From the NCBI GenBank assembly GCA_013202535.1, contig JABMRP010000496.1:1-5962 (forward strand): a stretch of DNA of 5,962 nt, in the 5' to 3' direction. Numbering within the stretch: position 1 is the stretch's first letter; each line of letters opens with the position of its first letter. Source of the stretch: Planctomycetota bacterium (GTDB taxonomy: Bacteria > Planctomycetota > Planctomycetia > Pirellulales > Thermoguttaceae). The notes under the pieces were generated by a model. It was not told where the DNA came from and searched no databases. It worked only from the letters and a program-made list of their open reading frames with translations. A program made the position numbers and the translations under genes. This document shows positions 1 through 5,539 of this stretch, one piece after another.

Positions 1-50
1 AACGTCTCCAGGGTCTGGCGAAAATCGTCGCCGCGAGAATCGTCACTCAA
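1..50 (-). CDS. 5' end of an unidentified gene, cut by the left edge
   Basis: Reading leftward, the strand shows AAGGAG, seven bases, then TTG, followed by an open frame to the window edge. It would encode (M)SDDSRGDDFRQTLET, a hydrophilic, acidic start typical of a cytoplasmic protein. The Shine-Dalgarno match and spacing are good, which is why I favour the rare TTG. The upstream ATG at 87-85 (MTIPAPHEKEPSVE) stops after 14 codons, only a few bases past the TTG, so it cannot be the main gene unless there is a frameshift. Only 16 codons are visible and no family can be named. It lies downstream of the endonuclease gene on the same strand, about 156 bases away, so it could belong to the same transcript or be the chromosomal neighbour of the R-M insertion. 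Confidence 0.35.
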   Translation of the reverse strand, partial: MSDDSRGDDFRQTLET

Positions 51-168
51 CGGATGGCTCCTTTTCGTGTGGGGCTGGAATGGTCATGATAGGCGTTTGG
101 CGAGATTTGGAACAGGGAGGACCTTTCCATATAGGGCGAGCCGTCACCCGTTGAAAACTGCCCCCGAT

Positions 169-208
169 ATCCCGCGTGCAGACACGTCATCCCGCGCGCA
201 GACACGTC
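169..208. repeat. 20-bp tandem duplication over the endonuclease stop codon
   Basis: Two adjacent 20-bp units: 169-188 is ATCCCGCGTGCAGACACGTC and 189-208 is the same with one change (T at 177, C at 197). The right-hand copy overlaps the stop codon of the leftward endonuclease gene (209-207). In the direction of transcription the duplication begins inside the stop codon and lies in the 3' untranslated DNA, so the protein is unaffected. I see no hairpin plus T-run that would make it a terminator. A matching 20-bp duplication sits on the stop codon of the TIM-barrel gene at 5487-5526, with an unrelated sequence. Confidence 0.9.
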
Positions 209-884
209 AATCCGGACGGCCTTGCCACGCCTCTTTGAGCTTCCGGAATCGTTCAATCCGTGCGTTGATCTTGACGATCTCCTTTGGATAGAACTCCATG
301 AGGACGTCGCACATTTCGATCATCCAGTTCTTGCGCGGATACCGAGGATGGATGTTAACGCGGTTTGAATTGGCAATTTGAATCTGCCCCCAACCGAGCG
401 CACCGATGGTAAGGCAATCCCAGCCGAAGAACTCGATGGGAACCAATCGCACTTCGCGAATCACCACACGCAATCCCTCAATATCGTATGCAACCATCAG
501 GATCACAAAGTAGTTCTTGTCGTCTTCGTAGAAGCGGGCCAGTCGGTCAACCGACGTCAGGTTGGGCATATTGAACTTCGTGCTCAGTCGATGCGTCTTG
601 ACGTCGATGACGTAGTAACAGCCGTCGGGATCTTCAAAGGCGAGGTCCGCCATGGCTCGACGAGCAAACTGGGCCGAGTAATTCTTGCACGCCTTCTCAC
701 CAAGGAGCGATTCAAAGCTATTCGCCAGAATATCTTGGATGGCATCGCCAACCGCGCGAGTACTGTTCACCGTGCTGGCGGACAAGAACTCCTCATGGCC
801 GTTGAGAAACTCTTTGATCTTCCGCTGAACCTGCTCGTACTGGTCCGTGTAGAAAAGTTCGCTCTTCGGCCGCTGGGCGTCCAT
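207..884 (-). CDS. Type II restriction endonuclease, PD-(D/E)XK fold
   Basis: Predicted 225-aa site-specific endonuclease, partner of the methyltransferase directly upstream. The N-terminal third is helical and charged. Around residues 44-62 there is a helix with Glu58 (NSFESLLG), in the place where PD-(D/E)XK enzymes often keep an acidic residue. The catalytic signature is Asp80 (MADLAF), then 14 residues on, IDVKTH with Asp94 and Lys96. The layout resembles EcoRV (PD...IDIKTT) more than EcoRI. The rest shows no known domain to me; LGWGQIQIAN (163-172) is distinctive. The start is the ATG at 884: it follows the methyltransferase stop after 10 nt and has AAGG eight bases upstream. The frame stays open for 84 more codons upstream, but those overlap the methyltransferase and are a shadow. 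Methyltransferase-first order would let protection build up before cleavage. The recognition sequence cannot be read from the sequence. Confidence 0.82.
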   Translation of the reverse strand: MDAQRPKSELFYTDQYEQVQRKIKEFLNGHEEFLSASTVNSTRAVGDAIQDILANSFESLLGEKACKNYSAQFARRAMADLAFEDPDGCYYVIDVKTHRLSTKFNMPNLTSVDRLARFYEDDKNYFVILMVAYDIEGLRVVIREVRLVPIEFFGWDCLTIGALGWGQIQIANSNRVNIHPRYPRKNWMIEMCDVLMEFYPKEIVKINARIERFRKLKEAWQGRPD

Positions 885-894
885 TGCAGGCCTT

Positions 895-1890
895 TCATTC
901 AAAGAGAAGACGGCTCCGGCGTGAGTGAACTTTCTGCCTCTTCGATCTCGCTTTCCGATCGGCCAGCGTATTGCGTTCCCAAAAGACGCTATCGTGATAA
1001 CCTTGAATGGAACTGTCTTCTTCGGCGAGTTCCAGGCGTTTTTCGCAAAGGCAGCAGTAGAGTTCATCGATCTCAATGCCGACGAACTTGCGACCGAGCT
1101 TTTTCGCCACCACGGACGTGGTCCCGGAACCGACAAACGGATCGAGAACCACGTCGCCCGGATTCGAACTGGCGAGCATCAATTTGGCAATGAGCTTTTC
1201 CGGTTTTTGTGTTGGATGATCCGTGTTTTCCGGCATGGACCAGAAGGGAATCGAAATATCTGTCCAAAAATTGGACGGATGCGTGAGGCGGAATCCGCCA
1301 TCTTCGGTCTTCTCCCAGTCCTTCGGTCTGCCGTTGTCGTCGGTGTACGGCGCGATGACGCGTCGCCGAAGCTTGACCGATTCGACGTTGAACGTGTAAT
1401 CGCGTGAGGCGGTGAAGAACCAGATATCTTCGGAACAATTCTTCCAATTCCGTTTCGCCCCGCGACCTTTTTCACGTTCCCAGGAAATTCGATTCCGAGG
1501 GATGAAGTAACGTTCCGCGATCCGTTGCACGGCGGACGACGACCCCCAGTCGGCACAGATGTAGATCGACGCTTGCGGCTTCAGAACTCGGCGAAGCGGA
1601 GCCAACCAGGAATCAATCCAGTCGGCATACGAATCTGCAGACTGGCTCTTGAACGAACGGCCATTGAAAGATTTGTCGAGATTGTACGGCGGATCAACGA
1701 TGAGCAGATCGACGAACTGGGAAGGCAGCAGGGGAAGAACCTCGAACAAGTCCTGATAAATCGTCCGGCCAAGCAGCGTCTCCGGTACGGCTTGGTGGTC
1801 CAGTCGGATGAGACGTTGCGAAAGGCGCGCAGTTTCCGGCTGGCTCAATGTGATCGTTCGGTTTCGCGGTGCTCGACGCTTGTCACTCAT
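895..1890 (-). CDS. Site-specific DNA methyltransferase of the R-M system, beta class
   Basis: Predicted 331-aa S-adenosylmethionine-dependent DNA methyltransferase protecting host DNA from the adjacent endonuclease. Motif order is catalytic motif first and SAM site last, which defines the beta amino-methyltransferase class. VDPPYN (65-70) is the catalytic DPPY, and the Asp form favours N6-adenine over N4-cytosine. A variable region (about 130-215, with NWKNCSEDIWFFT) should include target recognition. HPTQKP (225-230) is followed by the SAM-binding DPFVGSGTT (250-258) and FVGIEID (269-275). A basic tail of about 40 residues ends the protein. I chose the ATG at 1890: conservation-like sequence starts there and a promoter lies just upstream, inside the 46-codon extension an ATG at 2028 would give. 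No Shine-Dalgarno sequence precedes the chosen ATG. It is transcribed with the endonuclease. No controller (C) gene is present beside it. Confidence 0.93.
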   Translation of the reverse strand: MSDKRRAPRNRTITLSQPETARLSQRLIRLDHQAVPETLLGRTIYQDLFEVLPLLPSQFVDLLIVDPPYNLDKSFNGRSFKSQSADSYADWIDSWLAPLRRVLKPQASIYICADWGSSSAVQRIAERYFIPRNRISWEREKGRGAKRNWKNCSEDIWFFTASRDYTFNVESVKLRRRVIAPYTDDNGRPKDWEKTEDGGFRLTHPSNFWTDISIPFWSMPENTDHPTQKPEKLIAKLMLASSNPGDVVLDPFVGSGTTSVVAKKLGRKFVGIEIDELYCCLCEKRLELAEEDSSIQGYHDSVFWERNTLADRKARSKRQKVHSRRSRLLFE

Positions 1891-1898
1891 GACATGTC

Positions 1899-1925
1899 CA
1901 TTGTGGCACGTTGTGTCTGCCAATG
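1899..1925 (-). promoter_or_regulatory. Inverted repeat in the methyltransferase leader
   Basis: On the transcribed strand CATTGGCA is followed, after nine bases, by TGCCACAATG: eight base pairs with a two-base bulge. It lies between the predicted transcription start (about 1925) and the methyltransferase ATG at 1890, and is separated from that ATG by the 8-bp palindrome GACATGTC (1891-1898). It could be an RNA hairpin limiting translation or an operator for autoregulation. Both readings are inference from position only. Confidence 0.35.
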
Positions 1926-1931
1926 AGGGTG

Positions 1932-1960
1932 AGTGTAGCACACAAGTCGAGGAAGTACAA
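1932..1960 (-). promoter_or_regulatory. Sigma70-like promoter for the R-M operon
   Basis: On the minus strand TTGTAC (1960-1955) is separated by exactly 17 bases from TACACT (1937-1932). The bases just before the -10 box read TGC, an extended -10 (TGn). Transcription would start near 1925, giving a leader of about 35 nt to the methyltransferase ATG at 1890. This position supports the short start over the one at 2028. Confidence 0.6.
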
Positions 1961-2098
1961 TGCCTTAGGCCGCCTCGGTCAGAAGCCCCGCATGATCGAC
2001 AACTGCCCGTCTTCCGCTGTTCAACCATGTCTTCGTCACTCGCAACCGCCCCTTAGCAAGCGCCGGGGCCAAACCGGCCGGACAGTTCCTTGCCATTA
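1961..2098. other. Divergent intergenic DNA without a recognisable gene
   Basis: Together with its flanks, the stretch 1891-2207 has no gene I can support. It separates the leftward R-M operon from the rightward GH32 gene and holds one promoter for each. The middle part has only a short GC-rich inverted repeat around 2066-2078 (GGCC, five bases, GGCC), too weak and without a T-run to call a terminator. An in-frame, cysteine-containing upstream extension of the methyltransferase crosses it but is judged non-coding. Confidence 0.6.
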
Positions 2099-2127
2099 TT
2101 GGACCATCGCGGTTCCGAGGATACAAT
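2099..2127 (+). promoter_or_regulatory. Sigma70-like promoter for the GH32 gene
   Basis: TTGGAC (2099-2104), a 17-base spacer, then TACAAT (2122-2127). This is a close match to the sigma70 consensus in both boxes and in spacing. Transcription would start near 2134 and give a 5' leader of about 74 nt before the ATG at 2208. It diverges from the R-M promoter, with roughly 140 bases between the two -35 boxes. Confidence 0.6.
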
Positions 2128-2207
2128 GGATGTCAACTTGTGCGGCAACAAACGGGAAAAGTGATCCATCGTAGAAATCGCCGGACTACATCGGAGGTGC
2201 CCTTCGG

Positions 2208-3746
2208 ATGAGACGAATTCTCAACGTCGGCTTCTGCACGGTTCTCTTAACGCTCAGCGCATTGCCTTTCGCCAGTGCCCAAGAGTTTGGCCCCGCATGG
2301 CCGGAGAAGAAGGAATATGCCGACCCGGTCATCACCAAAGCCATGGAGGCGGTTCGCTCGGGCATCGCCGATTGCCGGGAAGATTCCACGCGCCCCGTCT
2401 ATCATTTCCGCCCGCCGGCTCAGTGGATGAACGACATCTGCGGGGCGATCCTCCACAAGGGCTACTATCACGTCTTCTATCAACTCAATCCGTACGGCGA
2501 CGGATGGGGGAGCCGCGGATCGAGCTGGGCTCATGCTCGCAGTAAGGACCTCGCCCAATGGGACCATCTGCCGATCGCGCTGCATCCGCTCGTCGAGCAA
2601 GGCGAAATACGATGCAACTCGGGCTCCATTGCGATCAATGCCGATGGCACGCCAATGATCTTCTACACCTTCGTTCCCAAACACGCCAAGGCGACAAGGC
2701 TCGGCAAGCGCGAGCAATGGGCGGCCGTTCCGACCGACGACGACTTGATCGGCTGGCGACGGATAAAGGAAAACCCGCTGTTGGCCGCCGGAACCCACGG
2801 TGTGCCGGCGGAGGTCAACAGCGGATGGAGCGACCCGTTTGTCTTCAAGGCGGGCGGACGCACGTTTGCCACGTTCAAATCTTGCGACGGCCTGGTCGTC
2901 GAGGCGAAGAACCCGGGGCTGACCGAGTGGGAGTATGTCGGCCAAATGGATAGCGTATCCGGCGAATGCCCCAACTTCTTCAAGTTAGCGGACAAGTGGG
3001 TTCTGCTCCGCTCGACCTATCCGCCCAGTTACCGCATCGGCACCTTCGATCCGGAGAAGATCGCGTTCGTCGAGACCAGGGGCAAGGGAGGCACGCTCGA
3101 CTATGTTTACGGTCCCAAGAAACTGGGGCCCTGGCACCGTGGTTTCTACGGCACGAACGTCCTCTTCGACGGCCAGGGGCGATGCGTCTTGTTCGCCTGG
3201 GTCAGCGGCTTCAAAACCGGCCGTGGATGGGACGGGTGCATGTCGCTACCGCGAATCCTCACACTCGACCATGACGACAACCTGATTCAGACGCCCGCCC
3301 CCGAACTCCAAAAACTCCGAGGCGAGCATTTGAAGCTGGAAAACGTGGCGGTGGCCAACGAGTCGAAGGTCATCCGCGGCGCCAACGGCGACGCGATCGA
3401 GCTTCTCGCCGAGTTCGACCCCGGCGACGCCAAGGCGCTGGGCCTGAAGCTCCGCTGTAGCGACGACGGCAATCGCTCCCTGGTCATCCGGCACGACGGC
3501 GAGAAGCTCAACGTCGCCGGCACCGACGTCCCGGTTCCCCTTGGCGATGGACCACGACGCCTGACACTTCACGTCTTCCTCGATAAGTCGGTCATGGAGG
3601 TCTTTATCAACGATGGCCGCGCATGCGTGACGCGAGTCGTCTATCCGGGCGAGAACGACCTGGGCGTCGAAGTATTTGCCGAAGGTGGCCGCGCCACACT
3701 GGTATCTCTCGACGTTTGGCGGATGACTTCCATCTGGCCGCAATAG
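2208..3746 (+). CDS. Secreted GH32 family glycosidase (fructosidase-like)
   Basis: 512-aa glycoside hydrolase of the invertase/levanase family (GH32), expected to cleave terminal fructose from fructans or sucrose-like substrates outside the cytoplasm. A signal peptide spans residues 1-24 (basic MRR, hydrophobic core, ASA-Q cleavage site). The five-bladed propeller covers about 62-365. WMND (73-76) supplies nucleophile Asp76, FYQLNPYG (90-97) and the ARSKDL..W region follow, WSDPFVF (207-213) holds the transition-state Asp209, and GECPNFF (252-258) holds acid/base Glu253. The C-terminal beta-sandwich is typical: LHVFLDKSVMEVFINDGRA (454-472). All three acidic catalytic residues are kept, but WMNDPNG is WMNDICG and the usual RDP is SDP, so specificity may be altered. 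GGAGG (2193-2197) lies 10 nt before the ATG, and a promoter at 2099-2127 serves it. Downstream it converges with a broken sugar symporter. Confidence 0.93.
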   Translation: MRRILNVGFCTVLLTLSALPFASAQEFGPAWPEKKEYADPVITKAMEAVRSGIADCREDSTRPVYHFRPPAQWMNDICGAILHKGYYHVFYQLNPYGDGWGSRGSSWAHARSKDLAQWDHLPIALHPLVEQGEIRCNSGSIAINADGTPMIFYTFVPKHAKATRLGKREQWAAVPTDDDLIGWRRIKENPLLAAGTHGVPAEVNSGWSDPFVFKAGGRTFATFKSCDGLVVEAKNPGLTEWEYVGQMDSVSGECPNFFKLADKWVLLRSTYPPSYRIGTFDPEKIAFVETRGKGGTLDYVYGPKKLGPWHRGFYGTNVLFDGQGRCVLFAWVSGFKTGRGWDGCMSLPRILTLDHDDNLIQTPAPELQKLRGEHLKLENVAVANESKVIRGANGDAIELLAEFDPGDAKALGLKLRCSDDGNRSLVIRHDGEKLNVAGTDVPVPLGDGPRRLTLHVFLDKSVMEVFINDGRACVTRVVYPGENDLGVEVFAEGGRATLVSLDVWRMTSIWPQ

Positions 3747-3780
3747 CCGGGGTGTGCTCGCCGGCGATGCACGATTTCCC

Positions 3781-4310
3781 TCAGGCGAAATGGACCCAGA
3801 GGCTGATGACCGTCAACACCACCAGCACGGAGGCCGCGGCGTGGACCCAGACCCAGACTTTGTCGACGCCGGCGGACATGGTGTCCTTGGAGAAGGTGAG
3901 CCCTTCGAGTTGCGCCTGTTGGGGTTTTGCAGTCAGTAGCGAAATGACGACCATCAGCAGCACGCAGAAGACGAACATCACCACGGCGTAGTTGAGAAAT
4001 GCGTAGCCGGTGAGGATGTTGAAGGGGCCGAAGTCGGTATAGCCCATCTTGCCCAGCACGTCGGTGGCGAAGCGGATCGCGCCGAGCAGGCCGCCGACGA
4101 TCATCGTGGTCAGGGCGGCCTTGGCGGTGGCCCGTTTCCAGAAGACACCCAGCAGAAAGACCGCCGCGATCGGCGCCCCAATGTAGGCCTGAACGCTTTG
4201 CAGATAGAGATAATCTTGGTGAAGACGTACGCGGCCAGGGAGATGGTGGTCAGGGTCCAGCGACAGCCCGAGTTGAAGCGTTTCTCGATAAAGGCCGGGT
4301 CACGCAGATC
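3781..4310 (-). pseudogene. Broken sodium/sugar symporter (SSS/SGLT family)
   Basis: Two fragments of an inner-membrane Na+/solute symporter are joined out of frame. The 5' part (4307-4212, 32 codons) contains AFIEKRFN and SLAAYVFTKI, matching the SGLT third-helix region (YLRKRF...SLLLYIFTKIS). The 3' part (4215-3784, 144 codons) begins YLYLQSVQAYIGAPIAAVFL, matching SGLT YIQSITSYLGPPIAAVFL. It goes on through FWKRAT, MIVGGLLGA and VVISLLTAKP to a final helix and stop at 3783-3781. Roughly 300 codons that lie between these points in SGLT are absent, and the frame shifts at the junction (about 4209-4217). The N-terminal region is also missing, with a TAA at 4313-4311 in the 5' fragment's frame. 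The longest intact frame, from ATG 4104, encodes only 107 residues and cannot transport. It sits tail to tail with the GH32 gene, for which it may once have imported product. Family by established knowledge; deletion by direct reading of both frames. Confidence 0.85.
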
Positions 4311-4375
4311 TTACCGGCGGAGAAGCCGTTTCTCAAGGGATAGGCCGCCGGAGCGAAAACGAGGATCGTGGGGAT

Positions 4376-4404
4376 TTGACGGCACGGGCCATTTGGGTTA
4401 CCTT
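4376..4404 (+). promoter_or_regulatory. Candidate promoter for the TIM-barrel/oxidoreductase operon
   Basis: TTGACG (4376-4381), 17 bases, TACCTT (4399-4404): strong -35, mediocre -10. Start would be near 4411, with a leader of about 84 nt. A second -10-like box, TACAAT at 4425-4430, is a better match but has only a weak -35 (CTTACG, 4402-4407, 17-base spacing). Either could serve. The rest of the interval 4311-4494 holds no gene I recognise apart from possible decayed symporter sequence. Confidence 0.45.
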
Positions 4405-4482
4405 ACGGGCTTTCCCGACCGGCGTACAATTCGACGCGACGCACCACTATTCCACGCTCAATCGCGGGGCCACACACGCTCC

Positions 4483-4489
4483 AAGGAGG
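4483..4489 (+). promoter_or_regulatory. Ribosome binding site deciding the TIM-barrel start
   Basis: AAGGAGG, five bases before the ATG at 4495. The same frame is open back to an ATG at 4198, but that extension is arginine-rich, antisense to the symporter remnant and lacks a binding site. This near-perfect site fixes the start at 4495. Confidence 0.85.
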
Positions 4490-4494
4490 TTCTC

Positions 4495-5502
4495 ATGAAG
4501 CTTGGACTGGAATCTTTCTCTACCCGAAACTCGGGGCTCGATCCCGTCGGGGTCCTCAATTTGGCCGCCGATCTGGGATTGCAGGGGGTGTTGTTCGAGC
4601 TGTCGCCGTTCAATTCGTTCAAGGACGACGAACTCGACCGAATCAAGAAAACGGCCGCCGACAAGGGCCTGTACCTCGAATTCGGCATGGGCTCAATCAT
4701 TCACCGCCATCCGATGGCCGAGAAGGGCCGCGATCTGCTGGCCGACGCCGGATACGATATCACGATCTCCGACGCCCAGGTGGTCATCGACCACCTGAAG
4801 ATCGCCCAGAAGTTGGGTGCCCCCATTATGCGTTGCGTCGGCGGCAATCTCTTCAGTCGCGACGAGGGGTACGACATGACCGCCTTGGCCGACGAGGCGG
4901 TCGTCATCCTTCGCGAGGCATGTAAGGCGGCCGAGGACATGGGCGTCAAGATCGCCATGGAGAACCACGCCGACTTTACCATCCGCGAATACGCATCGAT
5001 CCGCACGCGTATCGGCAGCCCGGCCTATGGATTTGCCGTCGACTGCGCCAATATCGCCTTCGATCTGGACGAGCCGGTGAAGCTGGCCCGAATGTTGGCC
5101 CCCTTTGCCTTTACCACGCATTTCAAGGACTACAGTATCCTGCGCACGAAAGACGGGTTGGCCTTGGAGAACTGTGCCGTGGGCGACGGCGAGATGCCGG
5201 CCGTGGCCATCGCCGAGACCCTGGCCGCCGCGAATCCCGACATCAACCTGAACATCGAAATCCATTCGGAGTGGGCACCGTTTACGCTCAATATCTTCGA
5301 TCCCGATTTCTTCCAGACCCACGTCTCGCCGCCGGGTGAAGGGCTCGCCTGGTACTTGGAGAAATCGTGGGGTAAGGATCTGCCCGAGACCTGGCCCTCC
5401 GACATACCGCCCGGCGAGGAGTCCTGGAAAGTCGAGCTGGATCATCTCAAGCGGTCGATCGCTTGGGCCAAGGAGAACCTGTCCCACCTCTTATCCTCGT
5501 AG
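4495..5502 (+). CDS. Sugar-phosphate isomerase/epimerase-type TIM-barrel protein
   Basis: 335-aa cytoplasmic protein of the xylose-isomerase-like (AP endonuclease 2) TIM-barrel superfamily. Members isomerise, epimerise or dehydrate sugars, keto-sugars or inositols with a divalent metal. The strand pattern is clear: LGLESFS (3-9), GVLFELS (31-37), LYLEFGMG (59-66), APIMRCVGG (109-117), VKIAMENH (151-158), YGFAVDCAN (178-186), FTTHFKD (206-212) and LNIEIHSEW (252-260). Likely metal ligands are Glu156, Asp183, His209 and Glu255, the usual E-D-H-E set. The C-terminal 75 residues are acidic and tryptophan-rich and may close the active site. It has a strong ribosome binding site. It is followed after 37 nt by a Gfo/Idh/MocA gene with its own site, so the two probably form an operon. 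A 20-bp duplication covers its stop codon without altering the protein. The substrate cannot be told from sequence. Confidence 0.9.
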   Translation: MKLGLESFSTRNSGLDPVGVLNLAADLGLQGVLFELSPFNSFKDDELDRIKKTAADKGLYLEFGMGSIIHRHPMAEKGRDLLADAGYDITISDAQVVIDHLKIAQKLGAPIMRCVGGNLFSRDEGYDMTALADEAVVILREACKAAEDMGVKIAMENHADFTIREYASIRTRIGSPAYGFAVDCANIAFDLDEPVKLARMLAPFAFTTHFKDYSILRTKDGLALENCAVGDGEMPAVAIAETLAAANPDINLNIEIHSEWAPFTLNIFDPDFFQTHVSPPGEGLAWYLEKSWGKDLPETWPSDIPPGEESWKVELDHLKRSIAWAKENLSHLLSS

Positions 5503-5526
5503 AAAGCCTCTTGTCCTCGTAGAAAG
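5487..5526. repeat. 20-bp tandem duplication over the TIM-barrel stop codon
   Basis: Unit 5487-5506 is CCTCTTATCCTCGTAGAAAG and unit 5507-5526 is identical except A at 5493 becomes G at 5513. The first copy encodes the last residues and the TAG stop (5500-5502). The second copy is spacer DNA ending at the edge of the next gene's ribosome binding site. Without it the spacer would be 17 nt instead of 37, with protein and binding site unchanged. It mirrors the duplication at 169-208. Confidence 0.92.
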
Positions 5527-5539
5527 AAGGAGCAACGAT

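Noticed and set aside
169..208. Start of a CRISPR-like or iteron array
   Set aside because: Only two directly abutting copies with no spacers, and no adjacent cas or replication gene.
354..359. GTTAAC palindrome inside the endonuclease gene, considered as a possible self-recognition site
   Set aside because: A single 6-bp palindrome is uninformative and nothing in the proteins fixes the recognition sequence.
885..1136. N-terminal extension of the endonuclease frame to an ATG at 1136 (309 aa in total)
   Set aside because: The extra 84 residues overlap the conserved SAM-binding end of the methyltransferase in another frame and are low-complexity shadow sequence. The ATG at 884 has correct operon spacing and a binding site.
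378..1193. Long plus-strand ORF of 271 codons opposite the endonuclease
   Set aside because: It is antisense to two clear genes, has no recognisable motif and is a codon-bias shadow.
1891..2028. 46-codon upstream extension of the methyltransferase with several cysteines (CRSC...C...C), reminiscent of a zinc ribbon
   Set aside because: It contains the sigma70-like promoter with extended -10 and 17-bp spacing. The methyltransferase is full-length without it, and the cysteine spacing matches no finger I know.
3747..3780. Possible bidirectional terminator between the converging GH32 gene and symporter remnant (GCCGG...CCGGC)
   Set aside because: Only five base pairs with a ten-base loop and no T-run on either strand.
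4314..4351. Inverted repeat CCGGCGG / CCGCCGG with a 24-base loop and an inner GAGAA/TTCTC hairpin
   Set aside because: Short GC-rich arms are expected by chance in this DNA. There is no T-run and no clear link to the operon promoter.
4198..4494. Upstream extension of the TIM-barrel frame to an ATG at 4198
   Set aside because: Arginine-rich translation antisense to the symporter remnant, no binding site, and AAGGAGG sits five bases before the ATG at 4495.
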